Counted from the stretch's first letter, positions 1 through 10,435 are shown. The stretch is DNA of 64,000 nucleotides from Acorus gramineus (GCA_030737835.1 CM060850.1:20118216-20182215), one strand, 5' to 3'. Translations and numbers: made by a program. The notes: generated from the letters alone by a model not told the origin.

Positions 1-125
1 GGCCGGGGGCAAGAATCTCGGTGGCTTTGCAGCGTTTCTACAGGTATAGTTTAGTGAAGATAGAAATGATTTGATTTAAGTTTATTAACTTCACCTGACT
101 TCGGTTTTGAATTTTTCTTTGTAGA

Positions 126-1870
126 TTTTCGGGTATGAGCACTTCGCAATCGCTCGCCCTACCCAACTGGTCTTTGACCGTGCCCTCCCTTGGACCAAGA
201 GATGGGCGCCTCCAGGGGCTTCTCACTTGCGCCGCCTCGCTTAGTTCCGAGAGGCCTTCCGTGCGTTAAAGGAAGAAGAGGTATATATTTTCTGATTTTC
301 TTAGCTTGTATTTGATTTTCTTTTGTCTGAGCTCTCTTCCTTATCCTTCAGTATCTTGTTCTATAGATGACCTGGAGGCCCTACACGGAGGAGGCGGTCC
401 TCGAGGAGCTGTCGCGGGACATCTGGCTCATCTTTTTCAATGAGGTGGTTTTCCATGCGATCAGGTTGTCCACCAGCTTGGGTACCATCAGTGGGTGCCG
501 GATCCCCTGCCGAGGCGTCCTTCAATCCTGGTGGCCGGAATTCCTTGGGATACGAACCTCCCGAGGAACTATGCAGTGTATGTGCAAGGATGGGTCGAGA
601 GGGGGACCTTGGTAGAGCGTCGTCCTGAGGTGGTTGATAGCGAGGAGTACATGGCCTGATTTCGCCAGGAGTATGTTGACATCCTCAGAACTATGGAGGA
701 GGAGATCCCGGATGCTTACGTAAGAAAAAATCTTTTCTCTTTCTCTTTTCTCTCCTTGCTTCTTGCTTCTTCTCTTTGTGTTCTAAATGGTGCCCTTTTT
801 TGTAGGTTGAGCTGAATGAGTTGGAGAAGAAGCTTGAGACCGCCAATGAGCACCTCCAAGTACGGGCCGGGCAAGTAGAAGGGTTGTGGGCGCAGAGGCG
901 ACGCTTGCAGAACTAGGTTCAGGTCCTTGAGGCTCAGGTGGATGCTCTGTCGAGAGCGAGAGCCGATGGTGCTTCTTCCTCTTCTGCTCCTCCTCTGTCC
1001 AGTGCTGCCGATCGTGAGTTCGAGCTGGTGAACGAGCTGGGGATGGTCTGTGGCGAGCTCTTGGCCACCCGGATGGAGTGTGATCAGGCGAGGGAGAGGG
1101 CTGAGGACGAGGTGGAACAGTTGCGGTCTGAGAGAGTCTTGAGAGAGGAGGAGATGGACCAGCTGTGGTCCCGTTTCGTGTTGAGGGAGGAGGAGTCTTC
1201 TATTCTGGGCCGTGAGCGGACTTCTTCCAGGCCAGGGTGTCAAAGATGGAGGCGTCGGCTGGCGTGCCTGGTGGATTGATGGGAGACTTGGTTCGTTCTC
1301 TTTAGGCGGCCGGGGACAGGGATCGGGAGGCTCTCAGGATTTCGGAGGTGAGGGCACGAGAGTTGTAAGAGAGGTTGAGGGCAGTCGGGGACCGATCCAG
1401 GAGCATGGAGGGTCGCCTTCGCCAGAGGCTGGAGAGGAGAGATCGGGACATGCAGCAAGTCCACCTTTGGGAGGCCACCATGAGGGGGAAGCTGGTTGGC
1501 GGAGGGTCCATGACGGATGCGGAGCTCGACCTTCTCCCACTCGAGCCTGACCATTCGGTCTCTAACTCCCTAGCCACTGGAGCTTTTTTAAGCAGAGCTT
1601 CCCACCCATCAGCGACTCGGAGCCTTGGGATATACGCGAGGGTGGCTTCTTCGGTGAGGGAGACTCCTGCTGCCCCGAATGATCCAGAAGTTCAGTCTTC
1701 TCCTCAGCTACCGCCTCCTTCTCAGCTGAGTCAAAAATTTCATCCCACTCAGCCTTCCGAGGATGACGACAATACCCTGAGGTATAATTTTTGTTGTCTT
1801 GGTTTTGGTGGAATAAATGTATATATGCAAGGAATTCATGGTTTTCTTCCTTTTTTTCAGCTCAGGTGAT
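126..1870 (+). pseudogene. Plant mobile domain (PMD)-like pseudogene with coiled-coil tail
   Basis: Exon-like blocks alternate with short GT-AG introns (281-366, 720-805 and 1782-1860; another acceptor ends at 125). The first block reads FGYEHFAIARPT, then an in-frame stop, then FREAFRALKEEE. The next begins MTWRPYTEEAVLEELSRD and, after a frameshift, gives QLGYHQWVPDPLPRR and VDSEEYMA-stop-FRQEYVDIL. This order (EHF.I.RP, W.PY, QFGY.Q, W, EEY..W) is that of the plant mobile domain found in MAIN-like proteins and in transposons that captured it. From about 806 the translation is rich in E, L and R with heptad character (for example ELEKKLETANEHLQ), so a coiled coil is likely. The 5' part lies outside the window. 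In-frame stops (near 241, 656 and 915) and frameshifts show it is dead. Whether it was a host gene or a transposon passenger cannot be decided here. Confidence 0.55.
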
Positions 1871-2799
1871 TGTTTTGACGATGCATAGCTCAAGACATTG
1901 GAGTTGGAGCTCTTGGTGAACCTATAGGGACTTTCTTTTGCTTTTATAGGGACTTTCTTTTGTATAATTTTTATTTTTAGGGATGATTTATGCTTGTTTA
2001 TGTATGATGTATGTATTTAAACATAAATGTTCAGTTTTGAAAGCATGTTGACTCTAATTTTGATGATTGTGTATATGTATGTGTGTGGTGAATGGTTTGG
2101 TTTCAAGGTTTGATTCGTGGATGGACACATGATTTTGAAATATAGTTATTTTTTAAATATATTTATACAGGTTTTATGAATGTATATGTTATGCATGTGT
2201 CATTTGGAGCCTTATTTATTTTCGATCGGAGTCGCTAAAATTTTAGCTTTTAGCCACCTACGGAAGTTGGAGTACTCTGATTGAAAATCTGACTGCATAT
2301 TATGGGTCCCGGTACCGTTTTGTACTGCCCATAAAAATTTCATCGAATTCCGATATCGTTTGGGAAAAATATGCAGTTCTGAATTGTATCCGGGTTTGGT
2401 CGTTACTGATCTGGATGGTTGTGAGAAAATGCACATGTCTAAGTGGGTTTCATTGACCAAGTCATGGCATGTAATTTTGTTTGGTAGTGTGGTTGGGTTG
2501 ACTTGTCAACCCACCACCAACCCCCTTTATGCCCATTGAATACCCCCCTTTTTAGTGTGTGTGTGTGTCGCTCTCTCTCCCCTTCTCAAGCAAAAGACAT
2601 CAGAGGCTATTTGTTTTGCTCCTCTGCCTCTCTGTTGTGATTAATAGTAATGAAGGAGAAGAAGAAGGATGAGGTGCATGAAGAGGAAATCAATGAAGGG
2701 TTAGTGTGTGTGCATGAGTGTTCTGTTGTTGTTGTGGTTATTGTTGATTCTCCTCTCTCTAGCTCCCTTTTATGCCCCTTCTTTTCTCCAGTTTTTCAG

Positions 2800-2911
2800 C
2801 CAAGAAGGGCTGGTAGAAGGGCTGAAGAGGAGGTGTTGTGGTAATGGTGGTTGAGGTGGTCGTCGGTGCGTCGAGAGCCCCGCATCTCCCTCTTTCCCTT
2901 CCCCTCTTTTT
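2800..2911 (+). other. Putative LTR leader exon 2 (LTR1)
   Basis: A pyrimidine tract ending TTTTTCAG precedes the block and TTTGTAAGTCC follows it, giving a consensus-like acceptor at 2798-2799 and donor at 2912-2913. The same order occurs in the LTRs at 24069, 31035 and 50623 and, on the minus strand, at 15296 and 35565. No long reading frame is present, so it would be a noncoding leader exon. Splicing is inferred from signals only. Confidence 0.45.
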
Positions 2912-2969
2912 GTAAGTCCTATTCCCCTTCTTTTCTAATTTTCAATGGTTGTTGGAATGGTTGGGGAGG

Positions 2970-3240
2970 TCTGGGCGCGCACGCAGTCGAACGCAGGCGG
3001 GCGCATGAGCGTGCGCGCGGGGGTGAGCAGAGCGAGTGCGCAGGTTCGCGCGGGCGCTGGCAGCGCGCGTGGGTGCACGCGCGGCAGCGAGCCTGGGCGC
3101 GTCTGGGCATGCGGCAGGGCGCCAGTGCGCGCGCACACGTGCGTTTGCATGTAGGGGCACGCGCGGGGCTTCCCAGGGGATCGGGTAGGTTTAGGGGCAC
3201 TCGGGCATGCGTGCGAGCCCGTATGTGTGCATGTCTAAGT
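2970..3240 (+). repeat. CG-rich alternating purine-pyrimidine block in LTR1
   Basis: Dense runs of GCGCGTGCGCGC-type sequence with many CpG dinucleotides sit inside otherwise AT-rich LTR DNA. Equivalent blocks lie at 9180-9500, 16840-17070, 34050-34310, 38060-38400 and 51530-51860. Translations are Arg/Ala/Cys-rich in every frame and are not genes. The alternation is of the kind that can adopt Z-DNA. Confidence 0.6.
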
Positions 3241-3314
3241 CTTTGGCATTTTTAGTTATATTTTAAGTGTTTTAATGTGGCTATACTCACCATTCTGATA
3301 CCCTTACCTTGCAG

Positions 3315-3351
3315 ATCTTGTCGGATGGGGTGCGCGACGATCCGGGTATTG
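3315..3351 (+). other. Putative 37-nt LTR microexon (LTR1)
   Basis: The block is preceded by ACCTTGCAG and followed by GTGAGTGG. The same arrangement, always 36 or 37 nt, is found at 25289-25325 and 51939-51974 and on the minus strand near 16720-16757, 37945-37985 and 41935-41975. The exon sequence itself differs widely among copies while the bordering signals persist. Confidence 0.5.
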
Positions 3352-3376
3352 GTGAGTGGTTCGATCCAACCCTTTG

Positions 3377-3414
3377 GGATGCGCTCGATGCACGTAGTCG
3401 TGCATCGCGCATCC
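3377..3414 (+). other. Conserved LTR hairpin (LTR1 copy)
   Basis: The arms GGATGCGC-TC-GATGCACG and CGTGCATCGCGCATCC pair over 16 bp with a two-base TC bulge and a TAGT loop. The hairpin lies about 25 nt after the GTGAGT donor of the microexon and after GGTTCGATCCAACCC. Other copies are at 8987-9025, 16655-16693, 21945-21983, 34458-34495, 37874-37912, 41867-41904 and 52000-52038. Confidence 0.7.
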
Positions 3415-5265
3415 ATGGGGCTTCTTTGCACCCTAAATATGTTAGATATTTGCATGCTAGGCTTGTATAGCTCGTATATTGCGTAGAACCCCCTTTTCTA
3501 CCATATACTTGCCCATGTATCATAATCATGTGTGAATTATTATGTATGCATGCGCCCTTCATGAATGGGCATGTGTGATGTGTTTTTATGAATATATAGA
3601 ATATGGCATGCCTTAGGTAGTCCCTATGAGTAATACTACCATATTAATTGGAATATCCAGCATGATTAAGTCTGGGTTAATAACGGGCACATGCCTAATA
3701 TTCCCTTACGATAAGACTCAAGGGCGTGGTGTAGTTTTGCGCCAATGTTAATGGGGCAAAGCTATGACCAACTTCAAGAGATGATGACCTCTCTCTCGCC
3801 CTCTCCCTTTGTACGAACTGAGTAAGTAGATGTGATTTTCTACTCGACTCAGGTTCGTTTGGAATATTGGCATGCACCTGTTAGTGCGCGAGATCGCACT
3901 TGGCCCTTCCCATTTAAGTTGGTGATATCCAACGCATTTTAGGGTATACCTTGTATACTTATATGCTTGTATGAGGTATGCTTATATGCTTGCGCACTTG
4001 TATGCATATTATTTAGCCATGCATGATATGTATGTTGTATATGTATATTGTTTATGTTTTCTATTCATGTTAAGAAGTATCCCTATGATTAATTGATATG
4101 TGATTGTGCATATGTTTCATGCACATAACTAAGATATAATTCTCCTGTAAAATATATGCGCATGTTAAAACTAATTAGGCCTATCTGAATTAGGCGTGGG
4201 TACGACCCGCTGTTGGGATGTACCTCATTAGTTAGTGCGCGAGCGATGTAATCGACCCTGGATCCATGTGATGCACTTGAATGGAACTCAGGAGAATTCA
4301 TTTGTTGTATCAGTTTTGTTAAACCGGTGGCTATGGCATTAAGTTAGGCCTACTTGTGCTAGGCGCGTATATGAGCTGCTTGTGGGTTATATGCTTTGGG
4401 CTTATTTCTGCGTGAGAACAGAGAGGTAACCCCTCGCGTATGAGCGATGCACTCGTGTGGGAGTCCAAGAGTATTCGTTATAGTCGATATGTGATTATCG
4501 AGCGTAGTTGACTTTCCCAAAGGGTTTGCTTTGCGAACGTGGGGTGCTTCCTCCCGACATCGTCGTATGTTGAAACACCCCAGTGTCGAAGCTGTCCTGT
4601 TTGGGTGCCACCACTTGTAGGTGCTACCGATGCGAATCGCGGTACACATCTGGCTGATGTACTGATCGTGGAAGGCCGACAGATAGAGGCTACACGGGAG
4701 AGGGCTACCGGATGATATTGCGAGCGTGGAATCATTCTCCCCTTCTTCGGATCCGCGTTGAAGCTGCCCAACGTTAAAGCTATCCTGACAGACGACTCCC
4801 ACCTGTAGGTACTACCGATGCGTTCGGCAAATGTACTGATCATGGGAGTATACCAGGTAGAGGCTACTCGGGAGAGGGCTACCGGATGACGAAGGGTGTA
4901 GAACAAAAGGTTTTCTTCCAACAGTCCTGTGTCACCCTTAGGGGTGAGGGTGAGGATGAAGTGAAGTCACGTCACCACGTGACCCATTCGTTTTTCGTCC
5001 GTTCCCATAGTTGTTGGGTCCGGTTATGTATCGATGTTCAGAGACATCGTTGGGTAGTTATCTTGATGTAGATGATCCAATAATGTTGTGTAGACCAGTA
5101 ATTCTGCGTCTCTTAGACCAACGGTATGGTTTCTCCCCAAAAGTCCCAAGAGTCTTCTTCCGGAAGTGAGGGTGAGGGTGAGGGTGAGGTTGGTCGCATC
5201 GCCGCGTGACCTTGTTATCGATTGGGTTTTCCACCCATGTTTTCCTTGGAAGGAAATTGTTTTAG

Positions 5266-7636
5266 GATGAGGCGGTCGAACGGAATGACTGAGCAGGATC
5301 GTGGACATAACGCCTCAGCCCTGAGACAAGGACAATGTCGTGGGCATGAGCCAGCTGTGGGGGAAAGGCTACATGACAAGCCACCTCCCCAATCCACTCA
5401 AAGATGAGAACCGGTCCGATGAAGGGCCGACTCAGCTTGCCCCGAACGTTGAAACGGAGGGTGCTCTTAAACCAGGACACCTTCTCGAAAATATGATCGC
5501 CAAACCCAAAGGTAAGCTCCTGACGACGATGACCTGTGTAGCCCTTCTGTCAGTTCTAGGAGGTGTGGATGCACACATGAACCAACCTGGCCACTGAGAG
5601 GTCAAATAAATAACTCGTGGCCCCTCCAACTGGCGCTCCTCAACCATCCCAACACAGGGGAGGTATAAAACTGCGCCTCTAGAGTGCCTTTTTCAGGTGC
5701 ACCTGGATGCTCGAATGGCAGTCGTCTTGCAGGCATACCCCAACAAATGGGTGGTGCCTCACCCAACTGCCCTTATCATCGAGCACGCAGGCACTTAGCA
5801 TGTCCTCCAAGGTCAGAATCGTCCTCTTGCTTGGCCATTCGTCGGCAGTGAAACGCTGCACTTAGATGGAGGCTCGTGCCAAAGCCTGCCAAGGCTGCAC
5901 CAAAACCTCAAGTAATCCTCGCGTCTCAACCTGAAATAGCGCCGACCGGAGTGCCATGAAGACGAACAATCGCGAAGGTGGAAACCCACGTCAAGGAGTC
6001 CAGAGACTCAATCAGTCGGATTAGGGAGGGAAGCGCGGACTTAGTCAGTCGGTCATTGATCACCTAGACGGCATCGCGACCTGAACGTGACTTTAGCGAG
6101 CCCGCAACAATCCTTGATAACCAACTCCCACGTCCACTGAGAAATCTCGATGGACTGACGCTCTCCACTCAATGATGATTCTCGAACTTGCTTGAGGGCA
6201 TGCAAACCTGGGGAAACAAGGTCACCCATATCGCCTTTTCATCGCACCACTAGCAATCTCAATGAAGACTGCCTCAAAGTAGTCCACGGAGACCCAATAA
6301 AACTTTTGAGATCCACAAAGGCATCCGGCGCATTCGTCAACCCCGACAGCAGTACTTCAAACTCGTAGTGCCAGAAACGGTCACGAAAGGCCATCTACGG
6401 GGTGTCCAACTTCCGGATCTCCGACTTGTGGTACCCTTGTGCGAAGATTGATCTAACAGAAGACACTCGCTCCCAGAGCTGGTCAAATAGATCATCAATT
6501 CACAGCAAGGGATACAGGATCTTCAACCCTTACGGGAAGATCAAAACCACACTTCGAATAATTAAGTCTAGATTCTGCTCCTCGAGCATGGCTGGCGCTC
6601 ATGATGACACTTACACGCTTGGTAAGCCGCTCAACCGCACTTAATCCACAAGACACGCAATAAGGGGTCGTCGAACCTCGACAATGCCTATGCGACATCA
6701 TCTATTTGATAGGGCGGTTGAGTCCCATCACGAACGCTAGCATCGCATCTCCTCGTTTACAACCCATGTGGGGGCAAAAAACACGACAGTATCGTGAACT
6801 GTGCTCCACATGCCACCACCAACAGGTCGCCCAACTACAACCATTGGAACTCCAGCATCATGCACTAAATGGGCAGATTCATCACGAGTCCACGCTCTCG
6901 ACATCATCCAGTAGCACTCTCCCGGTGTGGCCTCTACCTGGTAGCCTCCCAAGCCCACTATCTCTGCCATATGGGCGCACCAACAAGCATAGTATCTGGG
7001 AGCACCTCATAGGGCTCTAGCCTCAACCGGCAGCTACAACGCACAATGATATATCGAAGCGACTCCAGATGCCACTATGGAACCCTGTCCACAAGCGATC
7101 GCCCACCAAGCTGCAATAGGATGCACCCAATCCCGATCGTACGCATCACCACTCGCTACATCACCTTCCAAGTGAGAGAAAAATCAATCATCAAATAGAT
7201 CCTTCAAAGGTTCTTGACTAGGAAAAGAACCCCTTGGGAGGGCACCATGAGGTCCCGATATAGGATATCCCGACAACCAAACAAGGAACACGGAGTACCC
7301 TAGCCTGGTTCTCAACGATGACCCCGCAAGGCCCCTTAATCCTGAGTAGGAAGACTGGAAGGAGACATCACCCCTTAATGAGCAATATGCCACATCCTCA
7401 AAACTTGAAACTGGCGCCGCACGCGAGCTCCATGGTTACCAGCAATACGGATGCACAGGAAAGAAGCTCCATTATCGAGACACAATCCATACCTTAGAAA
7501 TTTCAACCAATTCAACACTATGATACTACTGGGCTGGAAATTCCTACCCAAGCATTAATCCTAAAACAAGGACTCCAACAACTTACCCTAATCAGTCGAC
7601 CCAGTCGACAACTTAAGGGTGGATCCAGGGATGCGA
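5266..7636 (-). pseudogene. Decayed interior of a non-autonomous chromovirus (gag/RT/IN remnants)
   Basis: Read on the minus strand from 7636 down, it starts inside the gag start region (CCTCGCATCC), passes through DNA homologous to 28336-29300, reaches an RT relic around 6310-6500 (the DLFDQLWERV / IDLRSGY / [10 protein letters not shown] motif region), then jumps to an integrase-core relic (about 5690-6240) and an integrase C-terminal relic near 5270-5480 (RGKLSRPFIGPV, VACHVAFPPQLAHAHDI, RRYVHDPA). RT palm end, RNase H and the integrase zinc finger are missing. Every frame is broken. The same deletion and order occur in the interior of element C. The leader, primer-binding site and gag ATG are absent because of the junction at about 7636, and the 3' LTR is absent because of the junction at about 5265. 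Confidence 0.75.
6870..7040 (-). repeat. LTR-derived segment inside the non-autonomous interior
   Basis: The run from CAGTAGCACTCTCCCGGTG through GGTGGCCTC-like DNA, CATATGGGCGCACCAACA and GGAGCACCTCA to CAGCTAC matches LTR DNA at 8260-8400 and 15940-16080 of the neighbouring Tekay element. It lies in the middle of the interior, between the gag and RT relics. The corresponding segment of element C is at 28975-29215. Confidence 0.6.
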
Positions 7637-7822
7637 GGCAAATATATAATATCAGCTATGTAAAATGAGGTCAATAAAGACTCTACACAACATCCAAAGC
7701 AACAACGCAATTTCAAGTGAAAGCAGACATAATATAAATATATGCATATAGTGGAACATCCAAGTCTGTAACTCAAAACATATTACAGACCAGATTTACA
7801 TAATCAATTGTCCTGTGAGAGC

Positions 7823-7825
<3 letters not shown>

Positions 7826-7873
<48 letters not shown>
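7826..7873. repeat. (TA)n microsatellite, expanded in the 3' LTR
   Basis: About 24 TA repeats. The equivalent position in the 5' LTR (15524-15539) has about eight. Short open frames reading IYIYIY here are artefacts of the repeat. Confidence 0.95.
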
Positions 7874-7875
<2 letters not shown>

Positions 7876-8190
7876 AAAGACATCCATACACAAATACTGT
7901 GCTCAAGCACGGGTTCAATACATACAAGGAAAAAAAGGGGATGCTGATGGCCTCTCGCTCGCCAAACCCAAAACACGGACGCTGCACTGTCTCTGGTACT
8001 GCGCCTAAGGGAGCTCCTCCTTCAAATCCGGCTCAACGCCAATTGGAAGAAACAAATGTGAGGGGTGAACCACACGCTCAGTGAATGGTACAATTCATGC
8101 AACACAACGCATATTAACATTCGAAAGAATTATGGTCCCAATATATGGAGCAGCAACTACATAAGCTGGTGGGTCGCGTAACAACTCGAG

Positions 8191-8214
8191 CCCACCACAC
8201 CCTCACCCTCACCC
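8191..8214 (-). other. G-quadruplex motif in LTR
   Basis: On the minus strand four GGG runs are separated by TGA, TGA and a six-base loop. The same motif occurs at 15856-15879 (minus) and 52795-52818 (plus), always on the element's sense strand. Quadruplex-forming motifs are known from plant LTR retrotransposons. Confidence 0.65.
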
Positions 8215-8986
8215 TCTCTGGGTGACATAGGACTATTGGGAGAAAGTCAACTGCTCTACGCCGTTCGTCATCTGGTAGCCCTGTTCCGGGTAGCCTCTAC
8301 CTGGTGGCCTATCATGACAGCTACCTCTACCATATGGGCGCACCAACAGGCGTCATGAGTAGTGTCTTGGAGCACCTCACAGGACAGCTATAAGCCGGGT
8401 AGCTTCAACACAGAGCCGACGGAGGGGAGAACACTCGACACACGCGAATATGATCCTCATCGATCCGTCGTCATCGGTCATTTAGAAATTTGAAAAAGGG
8501 TAACGAATTCTCATGAATTCCCTCCAGGGCACATAAATCAGATGCAGGGAAAACATAACATTCGTAGTGCCAATGCCATGGTATGACCCCATCAGAGGTC
8601 ATACACATGCTCAACCTCACGAGGCAAGGTTCATCGTTTCATATAAGCATGTATTAAGTATATAACAAGCACAATAATTACTCATGCGATTTAATCATGC
8701 TAGCATCTAAATAAGTATAACCCCAAGGTCATAATGACCTTTAAGGCGTGCCTATACGCATGCTTCTTCATGGACAGGCTAAGGATATGCTTAGACAAGC
8801 TGGTTGCATGTATAAATCATGGTTAAGCTAGCGTGGGACATGATGCATAGACAAGCATGGTTCCTACACATCATATTAGGATGCATAGTCTTGGCATACT
8901 ATCGAATATGGCATGGATGCAACCCAGCAAGGCAAGTATTAACATATATTTACAAAAAAGGTCAATATGTAGTTATGATGCCCCAC

Positions 8987-9025
8987 GGGAGGGCAATGCA
9001 CGTCTACGTGCATCGAACGCCTCCC
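8987..9025 (-). other. Conserved LTR hairpin (Tekay 3' LTR copy)
   Basis: On the minus strand the arms are GGGAGGCGTTCGATGCACG and CGTGCATTGCCCTCCC with loop TAGA. The lower stem is GGGAGG/CCTCCC where LTR1 has GGATGCGC/GCGCATCC, so both arms differ together. Confidence 0.7.
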
Positions 9026-10435
9026 TACTGGGTTGGATCGATCCAATCATCGCAACCTGGGTCGTTGCGTGATCGTTCGCCAAGATCTGCAAGACAAGGG
9101 CATTCAATATGGTGAGTATAGCTACACAAAAACACTTAAAATTTACTAGAAATGCCTAAGGCATAGACATGCACGCATACGGGCTCGCACGCATGTGAGT
9201 ACGCACGTAGGCACGCGTGTCCGAGTGCCCCAGCACCCACCCGCGCCCTCGGGCTGCCACACGCGTGGCCCCGCACGCGTGCGAACGTGCATGCATGCGC
9301 GCACGCGCCCCCGCGCCTGCTGGCACCCTGCCACGCGCCCAGCCGCGCCCCCAGACGCACTACCGTGTGCACGCGCACGGACCGCGCGCAACGTGCGCCT
9401 GCCAGCACCTGCGCGCACGCTCTGCGCATACCCGTGCCCCCGCGCGCACACGCCTGTGCGCCCGCCTGCGCGCGCACGCGCGCGGACTGTGCAGCACACT
9501 CGCCCAGATCTCTTTAACCCTCTCCCTTCACTCCTCACTCACCCTAACCCTTAAACCTAGCATGCATGCCCTACCAAATACCCAACTACTCATGAAAATC
9601 AGAGAAAGAGGAGGGGAAAAGCTCACCAAAGAGAGGGGAAGGGAAAGGGGAGATGAAGGGCTCGCAAGCACCTTTCGACCACCTCGACCGCAATCACCAC
9701 CACCACCACCTCCCAAGCTCTTCCTCTTCTTCTTGGGTGAAAAACAAGGGCCAAGACCCTTGGGCATGAGGGGGGGGGGGAAGCTAGAGAGAAGAGAAAG
9801 AGAAAATGGACAACAACAACACACACACACACCTTTCTTTCTTGCACTTCCTTCTTGTGCTTCTTCTTCTTCTTCCTTTCCTTCTCACACAAACAAAGGG
9901 AACAACAAAGGGGAGCAACAACCGCAAAAGAAGAAGAAAAGAAGGGTCGGATGACTCTTTCTTTTTTTTTTCCTCTAAGGGTTGGAGAGAGAGGGAGAGA
10001 AAAAGAGAGAGAGAGTCATAATTTCTCAAAAAGGGGGTTGGTGGGGGGTTTGACTTGAGTCAACCCATCCAAGCTACCAAACAAAACCCTTTGACTAGTC
10101 AAAAGTTTTCTAAGTCATCCTTTGACAATCTAAAATCGATCAAAACCCGGATACGATTCGGAACTGTAAAATTTTCTAAAACGTAACCAGAACTTGATGA
10201 AATTCTTGTGGGTAGTACCGAATGGTACCAAGACCCATAATATGCAGTTAAACTTTCAATCGGAGTACTCAAGCTCACACAGATAGTTTAAAGCCAAAAT
10301 TTTAGCGACTCCGGTCAAAAAAGAAAATGGCCAGATATGGCCCAAATACAACCAATAGGCTAATAGTGACACATATATAACATTCTACGCCCCTTAGGAA
10401 ATTTTGTCCACAAAATTAAACAAAAACAAAAACAT

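Larger units (their letters stand above)
2187..5265 (+). repeat. Truncated LTR of Tekay-like chromovirus family (LTR1)
   Basis: It begins TGTTATGCATGTGTCATTTG, matching the LTR starts at 24069, 31035, 33202 and 50623. It runs in the same order as those copies: the 'ggagtcgctaaaattttag' block, a CT-rich tract, GTGTGT/GTTGTTGTT, a CG-rich block (2970-3240), the microexon and hairpin, then the CAGGTAGAGGCTAC repeat units near 4680 and 4855, and GGGTGAGGGTGAGG. The expected end (GGGGCGTGACA) is missing: homology stops at about 5265, where a minus-strand element interior begins. No polypurine tract precedes it and no target duplication can be assigned. Confidence 0.8.
7637..10382 (-). repeat. 3' LTR of the Tekay element
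   Basis: It matches 15325-17987 across its length. Its minus-strand start is TGTTATATATGTGTCAC (ending at 10382). Its terminal TGTCACGCCCC end is lost, and the first matching bases are about GGCAAATATATAATATC. The left neighbour is gag-start DNA of another element, joined with only GG/GGC microhomology. Confidence 0.88.

Noticed and set aside
3340-3375. tRNA-like B-box GGTTCGATCC in the LTRs, recurring near 25330, 32290 and 34440
   Set aside because: No acceptor stem, anticodon arm or A box at the proper distance, so not a tRNA gene; noted only as a conserved LTR motif.
5160-5192. GGGTGAGGGTGAGG as a telomere-like repeat
   Set aside because: It is not the plant TTTAGGG unit, is only 3-4 repeats long, and recurs at a fixed LTR position.
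7808-8084. Frames reading IYIYIY followed by a short tail
   Set aside because: Translation of the (TA)n microsatellite in the LTR.
9217-9954. 245-residue plus-strand frame, with similar long frames at 3000, 34050, 38100 and 51550
   Set aside because: Composition is Arg/Ala/Cys/Pro from CG-alternating LTR DNA; long frames occur on both strands because stops are rare in such DNA. No domain, and it lies in an LTR.
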